Shown piece after piece: positions 23,531 through 35,637 of a stretch of DNA of 64,000 nt. Made by a program: the position numbers and the translations under genes. The notes beneath the pieces were generated by a model, which saw only the letters and a list, made by a program, of their open reading frames with translations, was not told the DNA's origin and searched no databases. Location of the stretch: positions 50,250,905-50,314,904 of the forward strand of contig JBCFYV010011164.1 in assembly GCA_039000515.1 (NCBI GenBank), written 5' to 3'. Numbering within the stretch: the first letter of the stretch is position 1; the number at the start of each line of letters is the position of its first letter. This stretch comes from Timema cristinae. Taxonomy: Eukaryota > Arthropoda > Insecta > Phasmatodea > Timematidae.

Positions 23531-24525
23531 AAGTTCATTGCCTACAAACATTATCTTCTCACTCTGACAACTGTGTGTTAAAAACATACATGTTTGACCA
23601 TTTCTGTATTCATAACATATTGATAGTATCTTAAAGTTTATTTACTTGACATGAATGCCTTACAACGACTAAAAAATGGCTAAAAAGAACGCAAAATATT
23701 ACCTCAAACTCCGAATCGACAAATAATGACCTATAAAATATTCATTTTTGAATCAAGTAGATAATGAACAGAGTTTATGTACCTAAGAGCATTTTGTATG
23801 ACAAAAACAAACAAAAAACATGACATCAAAATTTAGGCTTTGCCTATTACTAAGAGCTTTAATGTTTTCTTCTAACTAAGTCTTAATCATTGGCCGATAG
23901 TTGCTGTTTTTAATCAAGATATATACAATGTGTTATTTCATATCTATTAATACAGCGATTTTATAATGACCTCAAAAAAGAGGTAAGTGGGGCTTGAAAT
24001 GTTACTCCTTCCCTTCAATCAAAGACCAATAATTATGTACATTGTTTTTTAATATAATTTTTTAAAGCATTGCATCTTAATATCTGTTGTTTTTAAATTA
24101 AAATGGGACTTTAATAGTCCTTTTTTCACCACAAAAATTATTAAAAATGAAATACTATTTATTTAATCATGTTTTTAAAAGCAAAGTATCACAGTAAAAG
24201 ATCTTTAATATTCCAAACTTAGTAAACAAATACACTAAATTCTTATCACACTATAATAACAGAAACCAACAAACAGCAACCAAAGGTCTATAAAAACAAG
24301 TGTTAAAAGTAGTAGCCATTATAGAAGGTTTCATATTTCCATTCCAACAATCTTTTTGATTTGAAGTAAATATTTTGTCTTAAGAGTTAAAAGTCCATCT
24401 ATTTTTAAGTAGCATTTTTAAAGCTAAGCATTTAATAGCACCATATGCTGCAGTGATGATAAAATATACATATATGTATCAATACAACCACACTCGGCCC
24501 TCAAAGGTACTACATTTTCTATGCA
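23531..24525. other. Intron, nothing recognised
   Basis: AT-rich intron sequence with no supported exon or element. Confidence 0.4.
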
Positions 24526-24527
24526 TA

Positions 24528-25421
24528 GAGATCTGAACTTTTCATTAAATAAAACTAAACCAAAGGTTTGAAATAAATGGTGAAAAACTATAGTAAACAT
24601 TCTTAAAAGTGATAAAAAAAATTGTTCAGCTTTACATATTTTTTATATAGTTAGTATTATAAAATATATTTTGTGTATAAATCTTACAACATTTCCCTCA
24701 TAAATATCCTTTGAGAGTAGATATTAATTTACATTACCTTAAAAAAAAGTTTTATTTCAGATAGGCATAGCAGCCTTTATGTATGCCAGATTTGTTCAGG
24801 CCTATAATCTATAGTTAAAAAAATAAAATTGGACTACAGGTAAATTTGTTCTAAATAACGTTAGTTACACTTCAAAGTTAATCAGTCTGAAACACATGTT
24901 ATTCTTTATTAAAATATGCATGTTTGAAAGAACAAATCTGTAGAATTAAGGGATCAATGCGCACAAACATGAATTCTAATATCTAACCTGTAAAAAAATG
25001 TTAGTACCTAATTTATAGTGTATACAATATGGGTAAATTATAACAATAAAAATATATATTTAAATATTCACCATTAACTATAAATAATTATTACTTAAAA
25101 AATATAAAAATACTATTGAATCCGCGAAATTAAATTCTCATTAATAATTTGAACTTTAAAAACAAAAAGTGGCTTCACAATCAAGCAAATATTTTTAACG
25201 ACATTTGAGTTTTTTGTGTTTTTTTTTGTTTGAAATGTTAAAATTTGTGCATTAAATGTGAAATATGTTGAAATTCGCAATAAAACCAGTAAACATTAAA
25301 TTTCATTAAAATTCACATTATAAAAATGTCCAAAGTTGAAAAAAGTTGTTTAAAACTTCAAAACCCCTTTAAACTAATTTTTTTAATCACATTTTTCTTG
25401 GTCACGAAAAGTTCAGATCTC
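24528..25421. mobile_element. MITE-like element with GAGATCTGAACTTTTC ends
   Basis: Left end GAGATCTGAACTTTTC is matched exactly by the right end GAAAAGTTCAGATCTC. TA lies directly outside both (24526-24527, 25422-25423), as in Tc1/mariner-type insertions. The 890-bp interior is AT-rich with no transposase. Confidence 0.72.
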
Positions 25422-25423
25422 TA

Positions 25424-26334
25424 GCTATGTATTATCTAAGGTGTGATTAACCTCAATAAGTTTCTAAGTGCTATTTTCTGGTCAATACAGTATTAATACT
25501 AGGTGAACATGCCTGTGAAAACAGCCAGCCAGCATTACATAATTATTAGTTTCTGGCTATATATATTGTGCTAACACAAAATAAACAATCAACATGGCCG
25601 GTGATTAGCTGAAATTTCGTGATAATTTCTTCACAAAGGTTTTCTATTTGTTTTTAGTGAACAACAAATAAATAAAATAATGTAAATATTTAAAATAACC
25701 TAAATAATTGCACATCCTTACCAATTGCATAAAATTATGTTTTCAAGTTAAAGTATTTATATACTTTATTAAATTTTCTAAAAATCTCGAATCATTTAAA
25801 TACTGTAGAGTTTAATGTCCCATTTTGAAATGAATGTATTACAAGTTAACACATAAAATGGTAGCATTTAGTTACTAATTCTCCACAGCAACCTTAGAAT
25901 TAATATGTTGCCTAAGTTCTCCATGGTTTCTAAGATATGGGATTTGTAGTTTTATTAGATAGTCATATTTGTAAAATACTAGATTTGTCTCATCACTATG
26001 CATTATCTTATTAATCAAGATAAATATGGAAAAAGATACAGGAAAGAGATTTGTTCACAATCATTACGTTTCCAGCCTGTGTTTTTGAACGGGTGAACCC
26101 ACATTTCACTAATGATAAATTATATTATAACTGAAATGTTTTATTTGTTCCATTTTACTTAGCACCAAAGCTGATATTTATTCATTAGTAGAAAGGAGTG
26201 TTTGCATGCAATATAGAAGCTCACTGGGAAGTCTCCAGAGAGTTACTCTTGTTATATAAATGTGTTTGTACTCATGTTCTAATCTAATTAACGTCTCCTT
26301 GTGTCTGAAGAAGCACTGTGTGGTGTTCATCTAG
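25424..26334. other. Intron, nothing recognised
   Basis: AT-rich, ending at the acceptor ggtgttcatctag. A short piece near 26025-26050 resembles the MITE family at 19455. Confidence 0.4.
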
Positions 26335-27181
26335 ACTGCAGCGGGCGGCAGGGGGCTTCCCACCATCAACTTCAAGCCCGTGGGGCCTGAAACCTGAGCC
26401 CAGTCCCTTAGAGCGGCGAGCCGAGCTTGAGGAGAGAGAGCGGGAGAGGGAGAGAGAGCGAGAGAGAGAGCGAGAACGAGAGAGGTGTCGCCGGGAAAGA
26501 GAGGCAGAGCGGGAGAGGGAGCGACAGAGAGAACGTGAGCGTGAAGAGAAGCAGCGTAAGCTAGAGGCAGAGCGAGAGCGAGAACGCCGAGAAAAAGAGA
26601 GGAGAGAATTGGAGCGCCGAGAGTTGGAGCGAGAGAGGGAAAGACTGCTTCAAGCAAGCAAAAGCCTGGCGGCACGAGACCGCTCACCGCTGCGTAATGG
26701 TGAGGATGTGCGTATTAAGGAAGAACCTCGGACACCTAAAGATGAGGACGTAGTGATGTTAGGACGCCACCCAGTGCACCCTTACTTGCCTGCGCGTCAC
26801 CCACATGCCCCACTTCCTCCTCCCCCAGCGCTGTCTCGTGTACCAGCTGGTTTGCCCGGACCCCCACATTTCCCACCAGCCTCATCGTGGCCTCCTGTTG
26901 ACCCCTTCAGAGACAACCCTTACCGATTTGACCCCCTTCAACAGCTGAGGTTCAACCCATTGATGGCTGCATTCAGGTCTGAAGAGGAGGAACAACGTGC
27001 AAAGATGTTTGCTGCTTACAACTCTGCACCTCCCGGCCACATGAGGGCCAAGGCGCCCAGCCCTCAGAACAACCATCACTTGCACCCTCGGCCCCCTCAC
27101 AAGTTGACTTGTCCTCCAACACCTCCCTCTGCTCATGTGGTGGACTTGCACAAGAAGGAGGAGTCGTCACAATCTCGATGA
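26335..27181 (+). CDS. AUTS2-family gene, last exon with Arg-Glu repeat
   Basis: The first base completes the Arg codon from 18539, giving R-LQRAAGGFPPSTSSPWGLKPEP, aligned with the vertebrate RLHRxPPSFPTPPPWLKPGE block. It continues with a long coiled, highly charged Arg-Glu repeat (about residues 33-115 of the exon), a sumoylation-like motif in VRIKEEPRTPKDED, a Pro/His-rich stretch, and PVDPFRDNPYRFDPLQQLRF then NPLMAAFRSEEEEQ, ending SSQSR and TGA at 27179. It has no introns and much higher GC than its flanks. The acceptor is ctag after ggtgttcat. The C-terminal function is not visible; regulatory low-complexity segments are typical of AUTS2 proteins. Confidence 0.9.
26425..26660 (+). repeat. 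Purine-rich Arg-Glu coding repeat
   Basis: Imperfect gag/cga/gaa repeats encode alternating Arg and Glu. The complementary strand is a long pyrimidine tract that could form unusual DNA structure and is prone to length change. Confidence 0.85.
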
Positions 27182-27502
27182 TGATAACAGACATGTGATT
27201 ACAAAGTAAACTTTGGTCTGCGTGCTAATTTATTTTATTACAAATAGAGAGAAAATGTAATTTAATTATAATACTTGAGTGTTAACTTGGCTATAAACTG
27301 TCGTGCTGTGGACTAGTGTGTGTATGTATATTATGTACACTTCTGGTCGAACTTGTAGAGAAGAATTTGTTAGGTAGTGAAGTCCCTTCCATTTTCCTTA
27401 CAAACCACACTGCTCTTAACTAAGTCATGTTGTGATTAATATAAATACCTTCTGTGTTAACTTTCTATTTAAAATGAATTGTTTTCCTATGTAAGTAATA
27501 AA
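27182..27502 (+). other. 3' UTR with polyadenylation signal
   Basis: After the stop codon the sequence returns to AT-rich composition. A canonical AATAAA at 27497-27502 lies about 316 nt after the stop. Later AATAAA-like motifs (about 27667) could be alternatives. Confidence 0.6.
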
Positions 27503-28109
27503 CTGTCGTGCATTTTTATCTTTTTTTTATTATCATTTTATTTTTACTATCATTTTATTTAAAAAAAATGTAAAATGTCTTTCAATGATTAAACTGTTTA
27601 TATTGACAGTTCTGCAAAAAGAGAATTTATAAAATGAAATATTTAATTTCTTTGATCTGTGTTAAGAAATAAATTTATATATTAAAATAATATATACATA
27701 TGAAACAAAATTATGAACTTTAGTTGCTTTCATAGGCACTGCCATTTGTTGTAATATGCCTGCGATTTTTATATTCTTGTTGATAAACATTTATCAAAAA
27801 CTAATGCGTCGTAATAAAGATACATTTTAGCTGGCAACTACTCTCAGTAATAAGCTTTATTTTTGCTTTATTATTGATTAATAAATGTTACTTTTCAACC
27901 CAATTTAACCAAGATCTCCATATACAGTTATTCTATTTTATTACATTTTATAAATATAATGAATTTTTTGTACTGTAATGTGTTTACTAATACTTTTCTT
28001 TTCATCGCTTTCATATAAAAATCAAATAAATTTCCATCATACTAACCAAACCTCAAGCAGGATTAATACTATATTTTGATGACGTTTAACTATGGTGAGA
28101 AATAAATAA
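27503..28109. other. Intergenic, nothing recognised
   Basis: AT-rich, no element or gene supported. Confidence 0.4.
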
Positions 28110-28380
28110 TCTAACAAAATATTTTATTTGGAAAAAGATATGAGAGAAAGCAATAAACACAATCTGACTTTCACAGTAAAAAGATTAACTCTCTTCACAC
28201 TTTACATTGCTGCCACCAGATAGTAAAGTATATTAACTTATTTTCATGTGTGTGTCATTTTATACAAATTCTCTTTGCCTCCTTTTGTTATCCGATTTCT
28301 TATTTTCTATTTAAGAAGTTACATGTGCGTTTTGTGAATCATAATTCCTCCTAAAGATTTCTGTTAGAATGAAATATGTG
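28110..28380. mobile_element. Degenerate copy of the MITE family at 19455
   Basis: tatttggaaaaagatatgag, ctttcacagtaaaaagatta and ttcacactttacattgctgc resemble the arm and interior of 19455-19832. Boundaries are approximate. Confidence 0.45.
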
Positions 28381-28639
28381 TGGCTGATTTAAAAAAAAAG
28401 GGTAATCATCACCTCTTGTCTAGTGGAAGTGGCAAATACGGGCCTCGCCATGAGCTACTGCAGGTAACACACTCCCACCCAAAGTCTCGGGTATGGCTCT
28501 GCTACTCCCTATCTAATATTTAAATTGAAGGTGTCTGTGCATCTACTGATCTCATCTTTCCAAAACCTAGAATTAAAAATAACCGAACATAGTGTAGTAT
28601 TACAATATACCTTTAAGTAGACTCCTTATATCTTACAAA

Positions 28640-28935
28640 TGTTAAATGAGACCTGATGGCTAAACAATATTATAAAACATGAAATTGATTAAATAAGAAA
28701 AAACCAAAGGTCCCGCCCAGGCTTGATCCCCGGCACTTCCAAATTTGATCTGTGAAGCAGTTATTCTGGAACGAGATCAAAATCAGCCTAGTGTTACTTG
28801 AATAAAAAAAAAGTGGCAGCTCTCGGTTTAGAAAACTGATATTTGACTGCAGGGCCTGTTCTGACTACATGACACCCTCTATCTGCAAGTGTTGGCACTA
28901 TTGCCGCTAACAGCGGCGGCTGAGAGTTTTTAGGA
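28640..28935 (+). repeat. Possible degenerate SINE or other repeat
   Basis: cccgcccaggcttgatcccc has a B-box-like element, and the following segment (ggcagctctcggtttagaaa, ttgccgctaacagcggcggc) is GC-richer than its surroundings. There is no second copy in the window, so I cannot confirm it. Confidence 0.3.
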
Positions 28936-29420
28936 GTAGAATGGTATATTTAAATTCTCACCAGTCAAAACAAACAAAAATGTAAAGATTTTAAAAAGTA
29001 TGTAAACCATACATGTTCTTAGAAAATAAGAATGACATTAATTTTTATAAATAGTAAATATTTTTGATAAAAAAAAAAGTTTAAAAAATTAAAATATTGG
29101 TTTTAAATTAGAAATAAGACTTGAACAAAACCTATTTCAAAAACATTCAAATAAAATACATAAACTATACTAACATTCACAGGAAAAATTAATGAAATTG
29201 ACGTTTTAATAAGCTAATATTTCCCCAAAATATGTCTTTGTAACTCATTTACCCTACAAGAAAACATCACAAGAAAATTTGAAATGTTTCATATTTCATT
29301 TAATATCCCTTAATGTAATAATCATGCATGATCACTTTTCTATTCCAATTCAATTTTAAATGTTTATAAAAGTTTATGTTCATACTTAAAAAAAAAAAGC
29401 TTAAAATAAAATGTCTAGTA

Positions 29421-29448
29421 TTATTATTAGCACCGCGTTTTACTACCC
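29421..29448 (-). mobile_element. Ultra-short SINE-A tail insertion
   Basis: These 28 bases are the reverse complement of the SINE-A tail (gggtagtaaaacgcggtgct plus taa repeats). They are flanked by aaaatgtctagta (29408-29420) and aaaatttctagta (29449-29461), a 13-bp target duplication with one mismatch. Confidence 0.8.
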
Positions 29449-29461
29449 AAAATTTCTAGTA

Positions 29462-30545
29462 GACATTATAAAATATTAAGTGCCTTTTTTATTTAAATTG
29501 GAAAAGTTTCGTGAAATGTTTAACTCTGTTGATAAACACTCATTTTAGACAAGCTAACCAACATATCTTTAACTAAATAGTAACTAATGCAAGTTTTGAG
29601 GTTGAACTATTAATACAGTTTTAAAATATCTTAAGTTTGTAAATAATCAATATTTATTCTCCATAAATTTTTAATTTGACTGAAATTATAATTTTATAAA
29701 GTGACAATGTAAAAAGAGTAAAAATACTAATTATTTAATCTATTTAGCTTATTTTTATTGCTTTGTCATGGCACTGCAACTTAATTCAAAGATAATTCAA
29801 AATGGATAACACTATTGAGTAAGTTTACAGGTTGAAAGTAATTTTAGAGCACTATTACATTATTTATGTGAAATTTGATATTAATTTTACTAAATTGTCA
29901 AGTTACCAAATGATCTATAAGTGAAACTGTTTGATATCATCTAAATTAAATACTCTATTATACCTGCCATTGGGTTTTAAAATTTGATTCGCGCTTACAT
30001 CAAGAGGAAGCTCGAAAATGACGAGTCTATAAAACTTTCGATCTCGATCCAAGTTTAAATGACTAGCTTGGCTCAAAGCTTGAAATCCAAGTACTCGCAG
30101 AGTCCTCCCACTTACCCACATGAGTATGCAAAGAATTTCAGAGGATATGGTGTCTCAAAAAGTTTTATTAATCATAACTTTTTTATAGTTGTCAGCCTAG
30201 TAATAGTGCAAATTTTGACTTGATGTTTGAACTTTCACAAGCCATTTCCCTCTATTAAATTTTTGTTTATAAATCGAAGCTTTATTAAAGTTTCATAAGA
30301 CCTTTAAGATGACTGAAAGGATATTTGGATAGTGAAAATTTGGTAAACATTGTAGGGCCTACTATAGCTATAAACAGTTTATATTAATTATATTTAACTG
30401 TAAAAAGATTGGTTTTTAATTTTACTAGCAACAGACAACCTTACAGTTGACCCTTTGCTCTAATGTTTTCCCCATCTATATCTAATATGCAGACAAACTC
30501 TTTCATAAATAACATGGTAGCGTTTAAGTTTTGTATTCTAAAAAT
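29462..30545. other. Intergenic; one unassigned minus-strand frame
   Basis: AT-rich. A minus-strand frame at 29915-30121 encodes 68 residues with protein-like composition (TLRVLGFQALSQASHLNLDR) but no motif I recognise. It could be a fragment of a transposon or viral protein. Confidence 0.3.
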
Positions 30546-30550
30546 TTAAA

Positions 30551-30676
30551 AATGACACCTGGATACGGGAATCGAATCCGGGACCTTTGGCTTAGCACGT
30601 AAATGCTCTTACCACTGAGCTATCCAGGATTCGTCCCGTGCCCACGGTCATTCTTCACTCATAGTTTAAGGCAGAG
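30551..30676 (-). mobile_element. SINE-C copy
   Basis: On the minus strand: extension with gtgggcacgggacgaatcct, then ggatagctcagtggtaagag, then ccaaaggtcccggattcgat and tcccgtatccaggtgtcatt. The 5' cctggata and 3' tatccagg ends pair as an acceptor stem. The body is nearly all tRNA-like. Confidence 0.82.
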
Positions 30677-31277
30677 TCTATGATGGAGGTGTGGAAAATC
30701 GTGTTGGCTTTCACATACTGGGAAGATTACTGTGTGAAAACATATTATTGATTTTCTAAATTTAGATGAGATAGATAATTATTCTTTTTCTTTTTTAATT
30801 AAAAATGTGCTAAATAGTGTTTATTTTAGACACCCAAATGATTACCTACATTGGACACCTCTCAAATAGACATAATTATTAACCCTTTCATGGTGTGGTC
30901 ATTGAACAATGCTTATGATCGCCTAAACTTTCCCTGGTGCAGGTATAAATCAATGTTTAATTGCAATAAGTTATTGTTATGCCATCTATCAATGAGCCAC
31001 TGTACTTTTAGCCAGTCCGAATACCGCGTATTGAAGCTGATTTATGGAGCTATCAGTTCAATCTAATACAAGTCATAATTTCAAGTGAGTTATTTTTTCA
31101 GAGCTATTTGCTACTATTGATAGTGATGTTATGGACAGAGAATCAGCTCTAACAAATAGAAACACAAATAATTTGTCAACAAATTCAATGTACAACACAA
31201 TATTTCAATTTTTTTGCTAATATAGAGATGAAAATTGGTTCTGAACATTATGAGCTATTTTAATAATAAACATATTA

Positions 31278-31642
31278 CAGTAGAGTCTCAGAAACTCGAC
31301 CTAATGTGGACTAAGATGGTGTTGAGTTATTAGAATGAACTTGCATAAGATGCATGTTTACTAAACAAAGATGAATCACAGTTTAGTATCGAACATTGTA
31401 GGTACAGTTGTACTGTAGTATTGTATTGATTTGAATAACACCTCACTGAATTGGAGAACTAACAAACACAGCACTTGTAAAAACACCACAACATGATAGG
31501 TCGAGTTACACAAACAAACTGAGAGGTTATACAGTTGAATTACCTTGGATTGTTATGATTGACACCAACAACTGTGTGCACATGGGTGTCGAATTACACA
31601 GAATGTTGATTTAACGAGTGTTGAGTTTCAGAGACTCTACTG
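31278..31642. mobile_element. pogo/Tigger-like MITE
   Basis: Left end CAGTAGAGTCTCAGAAACTC and right end read inward CAGTAGAGTCTCTGAAACTC are nearly identical, and TA flanks both. CAGT-starting ends with a TA target fit pogo/Tigger elements. At 365 bp with no reading frame it is non-autonomous. Confidence 0.85.
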
Positions 31643-31644
31643 TA

Positions 31645-32368
31645 TATTCCTTACAAATGGATTGATTGCCTCTTGGAGGAAATGAACAGAGATATGCAAA
31701 ACATTTCTTTCAAGTCCACCAATTGTTTCCTTACTTTAGAGATGTAGCCTACAAGGATGTGACTAATGTGGAAGTTTTTAGGAATGTGTTTTATGTTTGT
31801 ACAGACGGCCTGAAATACAAGACAACAGATGTGCCAGAGAAATAGTTCACACCTCATGGTATTCTAAACAAATTTCTTTGAGGAGGTTTGAGCCAATTTC
31901 AAAGTTCTTTCCAATTTGATGACAATTTATCACACTTGACTTACTGTGCAGTAAACTGCTTGAAGTAAACAATCCTGTTTATGACATTTCATGAGAATCA
32001 TAACCAGGATTGACTTTCTGAAAAGCACATCTAAATACTATTTTGTCAATATCTCACATGTTTCTTTATGTTTATTATCGGCTGTAACACTTATAAGATT
32101 CACAATTTGACCATATTGTCACTATCTGCATTTTAACTAGCGCCATCAATTAAACATTGCATATAGTCTAATTTTTTCTTTATAGATCAATCTACCGAAA
32201 GTTTCAAAAAATTATGAGGATAACTGGGTATATTATGTACAACATAGGGTTTTTATATGACCACCACCCCAAAAATGTATATGTGATATATAGTATTTGA
32301 GTGTTAATACAACAACAAATGTCCACAAAGAGTAACACAGGAGGGATTAGTTTCAGCATGCCTTGGAG
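31645..32368. other. Intergenic, nothing recognised
   Basis: No supported feature. A minus-strand frame at 31651-31857 has no recognisable motif. Confidence 0.35.
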
Positions 32369-33056
32369 CAGGGCTGTCCAATTTATATTAATCCAAAGGT
32401 CACATTTAAAAAAATATCAATCTGATGGCCACATCCAGAATCATAAATACAGTGCAGCACAGATATTAAAATATAAAGAAAATCTGACCGTTAAGTTTAG
32501 CAAGTCATACTTCTAAAATTTGTATTAAAGAAAAGTCATTATGCTTATAATTTTTTCATTTTAAAGTGAACTCTGTTTTTGCTCATTTTCATTTACAAAA
32601 GTAGCTATATCAGTATCGTCGTTGACAATCGCAGTAAATGTGAAAGTGATTTATCACTCATTGAAAATCTGTATTTAGGTTTTGTGAATTTTATTGTTGA
32701 AAAAGTGCTTTCGCAAAAATATGTGCAGCACAGCATCGAGCACAGTTAACGTCCAAATTTTCTCTTGGTAATGATTTTTTTTAAATCTCCTGTTTCGGCT
32801 CTGCCAGTATAAATAAAAAGGGTCTGATTGCAAATCGCACAGTTCCAGTTGGTCAGCACTTAGGTTTTCAATGCTGAGCATGCACATTGAAATTATACAT
32901 TTGTTGTTGACAAAATGAAATGCACTTAATTGGTGCCTGGGAAGTTAGGTTTGTGCTCGTGTTTTTGAGACAAGATTTTTTTTTTAATCAGAAAGCCTTA
33001 CATAACCCACGGGATGTCCGCACAGAATCGTATGGCTCATGTCTTGGACAGCCATG
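32369..33056. mobile_element. Non-autonomous hAT element
   Basis: Left end CAGGGCTGTCCAA (32369) matches the right end TTGGACAGCCATG (33044-33056), the reverse complement apart from one base. The family is hAT-like (CAGGG start). The 688-bp interior lacks a transposase. Confidence 0.75.
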
Positions 33057-33070
33057 CCTTATGCTAAGAA

Positions 33071-35637
33071 CAGTGGTTCCAACCTGGGGACGATCGCCCC
33101 AAGTGGGCGATTTGGGTTATCAGGAGGGCGATGAGTATTCAAAGGGGGAAAATTAAAATTGTATTGTACAGTAGAAGTTGCCGGGTAGCACGAGTCACTG
33201 GCTATTCTCAGCCGGCGAGCTCACTGCACTCACCCCTCTCCACAGTCCCCACCTGTTGTGACTCAACCCCCTTCCCCTTCTGCATCACAACACACTTGCC
33301 ATTGACCTACATTCGTCTTCAGTCTTCACTAGCCTTTGTGTGCCTCACCATCAGTTTTTGTGCGTGTATTTTGTGTTTTTTTTGCGTTTGTTTTGAAGTG
33401 TAGAAGTTCATGCACAATGGATTCAAAAAAGAAGTGTCGTCAATACTCAGCTGAGTATTTAAAATTCGGTTTTATCGCGTCACCGCAAAATGTGCAGTTT
33501 CCACATTGTCTTTTGTGCGATTAAACATTTACTAGTAATGAAGCCATGAAGTATTTGCGAATGAAAGATCATTTATCAAGAGTACACAGTGATAAAGTGA
33601 GTAAAGAACGTAGTTATTTTCAACACCTCAAAGCTAAAGCTGATAAACGGCCTAATGTGAGTAAATTATTTTAAAAACTAGCAACTGATCTTGACAAAGG
33701 TATTCTTGCTTCTTACGAGAGGTGTCTTTATTGATCGCTAAATGTAGTAAACCTCACACAATTGGCGAAACTCTTGTTTTACCGGCTACCAAAAAAAATT
33801 GTTGAAATCATGCTAGACGAGGGCCCTAGAAATAAGATAAGTCAATTGGTTCCTTTGAGCAACAATACTGTTTCCAGGCGAATTGACAAAATGGCCACAG
33901 GCGTTGAATCCAAACTCACTAATTTGTTGAAAAAAAGTAAATTTGCATTACAGATTGATGGAATCAACTGTAATTGATAACAAAGCAATTTTATTAGCAT
34001 ATGTGTGGTTTATCAATGAACAAAAGGAAATTACCGAGGAAATGCTGTTTGCTAAGAACTTTGATCACTGATACGAAGGGATCGTCGATTTTTAAAGTGG
34101 TACAAGGTTATTTTGAGAAAAAGAGATTCCCCTAACAAACGTGAGCGCTTGCGCAACAGACGGTGCTCCTGCCATGTCAGGTCCATGCTGGGTTTCTAGC
34201 CCACCTTAAGAAAGAAGTGTCAGAGGTCATCACTATTCACTGTGTCATTCATCGTCAACACTTAGCTGCGAAAAAATTGAGTGGTGTCCTGCATGAAACC
34301 CTACAACTGGTTATTACTGGTTTCAACAAGATTAAAGCTAATTCCCTCAATGACCGTCTGTTCCGACAACTTTGCCATGAAAATGATGAGGAATTCGGAC
34401 GCTTGCTTTACATACGGCCGTGAGGTGGCTTTCCAAAGGAAACTGTTTGTGCCGTTTCTTCGAATTATTTGACACGGTTACTGAGTTTCTCGACACGTCT
34501 GATCCTGTTTTAAGTGAGAATTTGAAGCAACGCAAGTTGGAACTTGCGTACTTTACAGATATTTTTGAAAAAATGAACGAAGTCAATATAAGGCTTAAAG
34601 GAAACAAGATGAACCTTATCAAGGCCAAAGGAATTATTTCATCATTCATCTCCAAGTTTGATATTCACAAGGTAAATAAATATTGGCCGTAAAGAGCTGA
34701 TTCAGTTTCCGACCCTTAAAAAGTGTTCAGTGTCAGATAACGAGACTCCTGAACTCCCAGAAGACAAAATCCTAATTTTTACTGATCACCTTGGCCAGTT
34801 AAAAACTGACATGGAATCAAGAGTTGAAGATTTGACCAAGTTACAAATTCTGGATTGGATTCTAGATCCATTCTCGTTTGAAGCTGTGGATAACTTGATA
34901 ACTCTTTGCAGACAGAGTTTCTAGATCTGAAGTATGACTGTGAGGCGAAAATCATTTTCAAGCAGAGCTGTTACGAGTTAGGCTGGGTGAAGATTATGGA
35001 CACTTATCCACAACTGTGGGAAAAACTGAACCACTTCTCATCTCGTTCCCGTCAACATATTTAGTTGAAAAAGTATTTAGTTCTGTTGTCCAGCTCCTCA
35101 CAAAACAAAGAAATAAGTTGGACAATTTGCCTCAAAGGAGACTTGCGCCTGAACTTGACGAACATAAAGCCGGATATTCAAGCTTTAACTGAAATCCACC
35201 AAGCACAAGGCAGCCATTGAAAAGGTAAAATAAAACAATAACAAAGTTTTCAAATTTTCATTTATTTTTTCAAATTTTAACTGTCAAATTTCTTGATTTT
35301 TCCAGATTCCAATTTAAAAATGAAAACATGTACTCCTGTTTTTTTAAATGTACGTCAATGATCTTAGTTAATTATTTCACTTCTTTGTTCTTAAAAAAAT
35401 CTGTAAAAAAGGTACATTTTAATTATTTTTTTCTATTTTATTTAAGAGTGACCGGATAAAACTACTTTGGTTGTTTTTATATACGGTAATAAAATTGTTT
35501 AAAATAATAAAACTGCTTTATTATTTACACTTTACTTCAAATTAAAATTAGGCATACAATGAAAATGAAAAGGGGGCGATAGGTGTTAGTCAACCTCCAG
35601 AAAGGGGAGATGGGCCACAAAGGGTTGGGAACCACTG
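33071..35637 (+). mobile_element. hAT element with degenerate transposase
   Basis: Ends CAGTGGTTCCAACC (33071) and GGTTGGGAACCACTG (ending 35637) are inverted repeats apart from one indel. The right flank is ccttagag and the left flank gctaagaa, only a weak eight-base match. The interior holds the transposase relic at 33418-35185. It lies 14 bp from the hAT element on its left. Confidence 0.85.
33418..35185 (+). pseudogene. Decayed BED-type hAT transposase (SCAND3/ZBED5-like)
   Basis: The start is at MDSKKKCRQYSAEYLKFGF, followed by FPHCLLC and a downstream H-x4-H (HLSRVH), the BED zinc-finger pattern. Then come VSRRIDKMATGVESKLTNLL, FALQIDG (first DDE segment), ITIHCVIHRQHLAAKKLSGV and, near the end, STYLVEKVFSSVVQLLTKQR then NKLDNLPQRRL, the hAT dimerisation block. 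At least six stops or frameshifts break it (for example near 33522, 33674, 33977, 34423, 34692 and 34924). No function is expected. Confidence 0.87.

Larger units (their letters stand above)
3940..27181 (+). other. AUTS2-family (tay bridge-like) gene, 3' half
   Basis: Four exons join in frame: 3940-3972, 10324-10591, 18399-18539 and 26335-27181. The joined product shows the order of conserved blocks of vertebrate AUTS2: a L-x-DP block, then a W-x-AMHV-x-IAW-x-IYxHQQ block, an SxFLxPxAHL block, a xPWxR(L) block, and a long basic/acidic repeat with a sumoylation-like IKEEP and a DPFRDxPYR block. AUTS2 is a nuclear regulator linked to Polycomb PRC1 and transcription in mammals; Drosophila tay is its recognised relative. 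The 5' exons lie outside the window. Introns are 6.4, 7.8 and 7.8 kb and packed with mobile elements. One exon carries a one-base frameshift. The family call comes from remembered motifs, not from a search. Confidence 0.8.

Noticed and set aside
26331..26687. Minus-strand open frame opposite the Arg-Glu repeat
   Set aside because: It is a shadow of the well-supported plus-strand exon; the purine repeat removes stops on the other strand.
26335..27181. Identification as Atrophin/RERE because of the Arg-Glu repeat
   Set aside because: The upstream exons carry AUTS2-type blocks (W-x-AMHV-x-IAW, PWSRLQR) in AUTS2 order, and the repeat alone is low-complexity.
30879..31180. piggyBac-like start TTAACCCTTTCA
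   Set aside because: No matching right end or transposase sequence was found; a short match can arise by chance.
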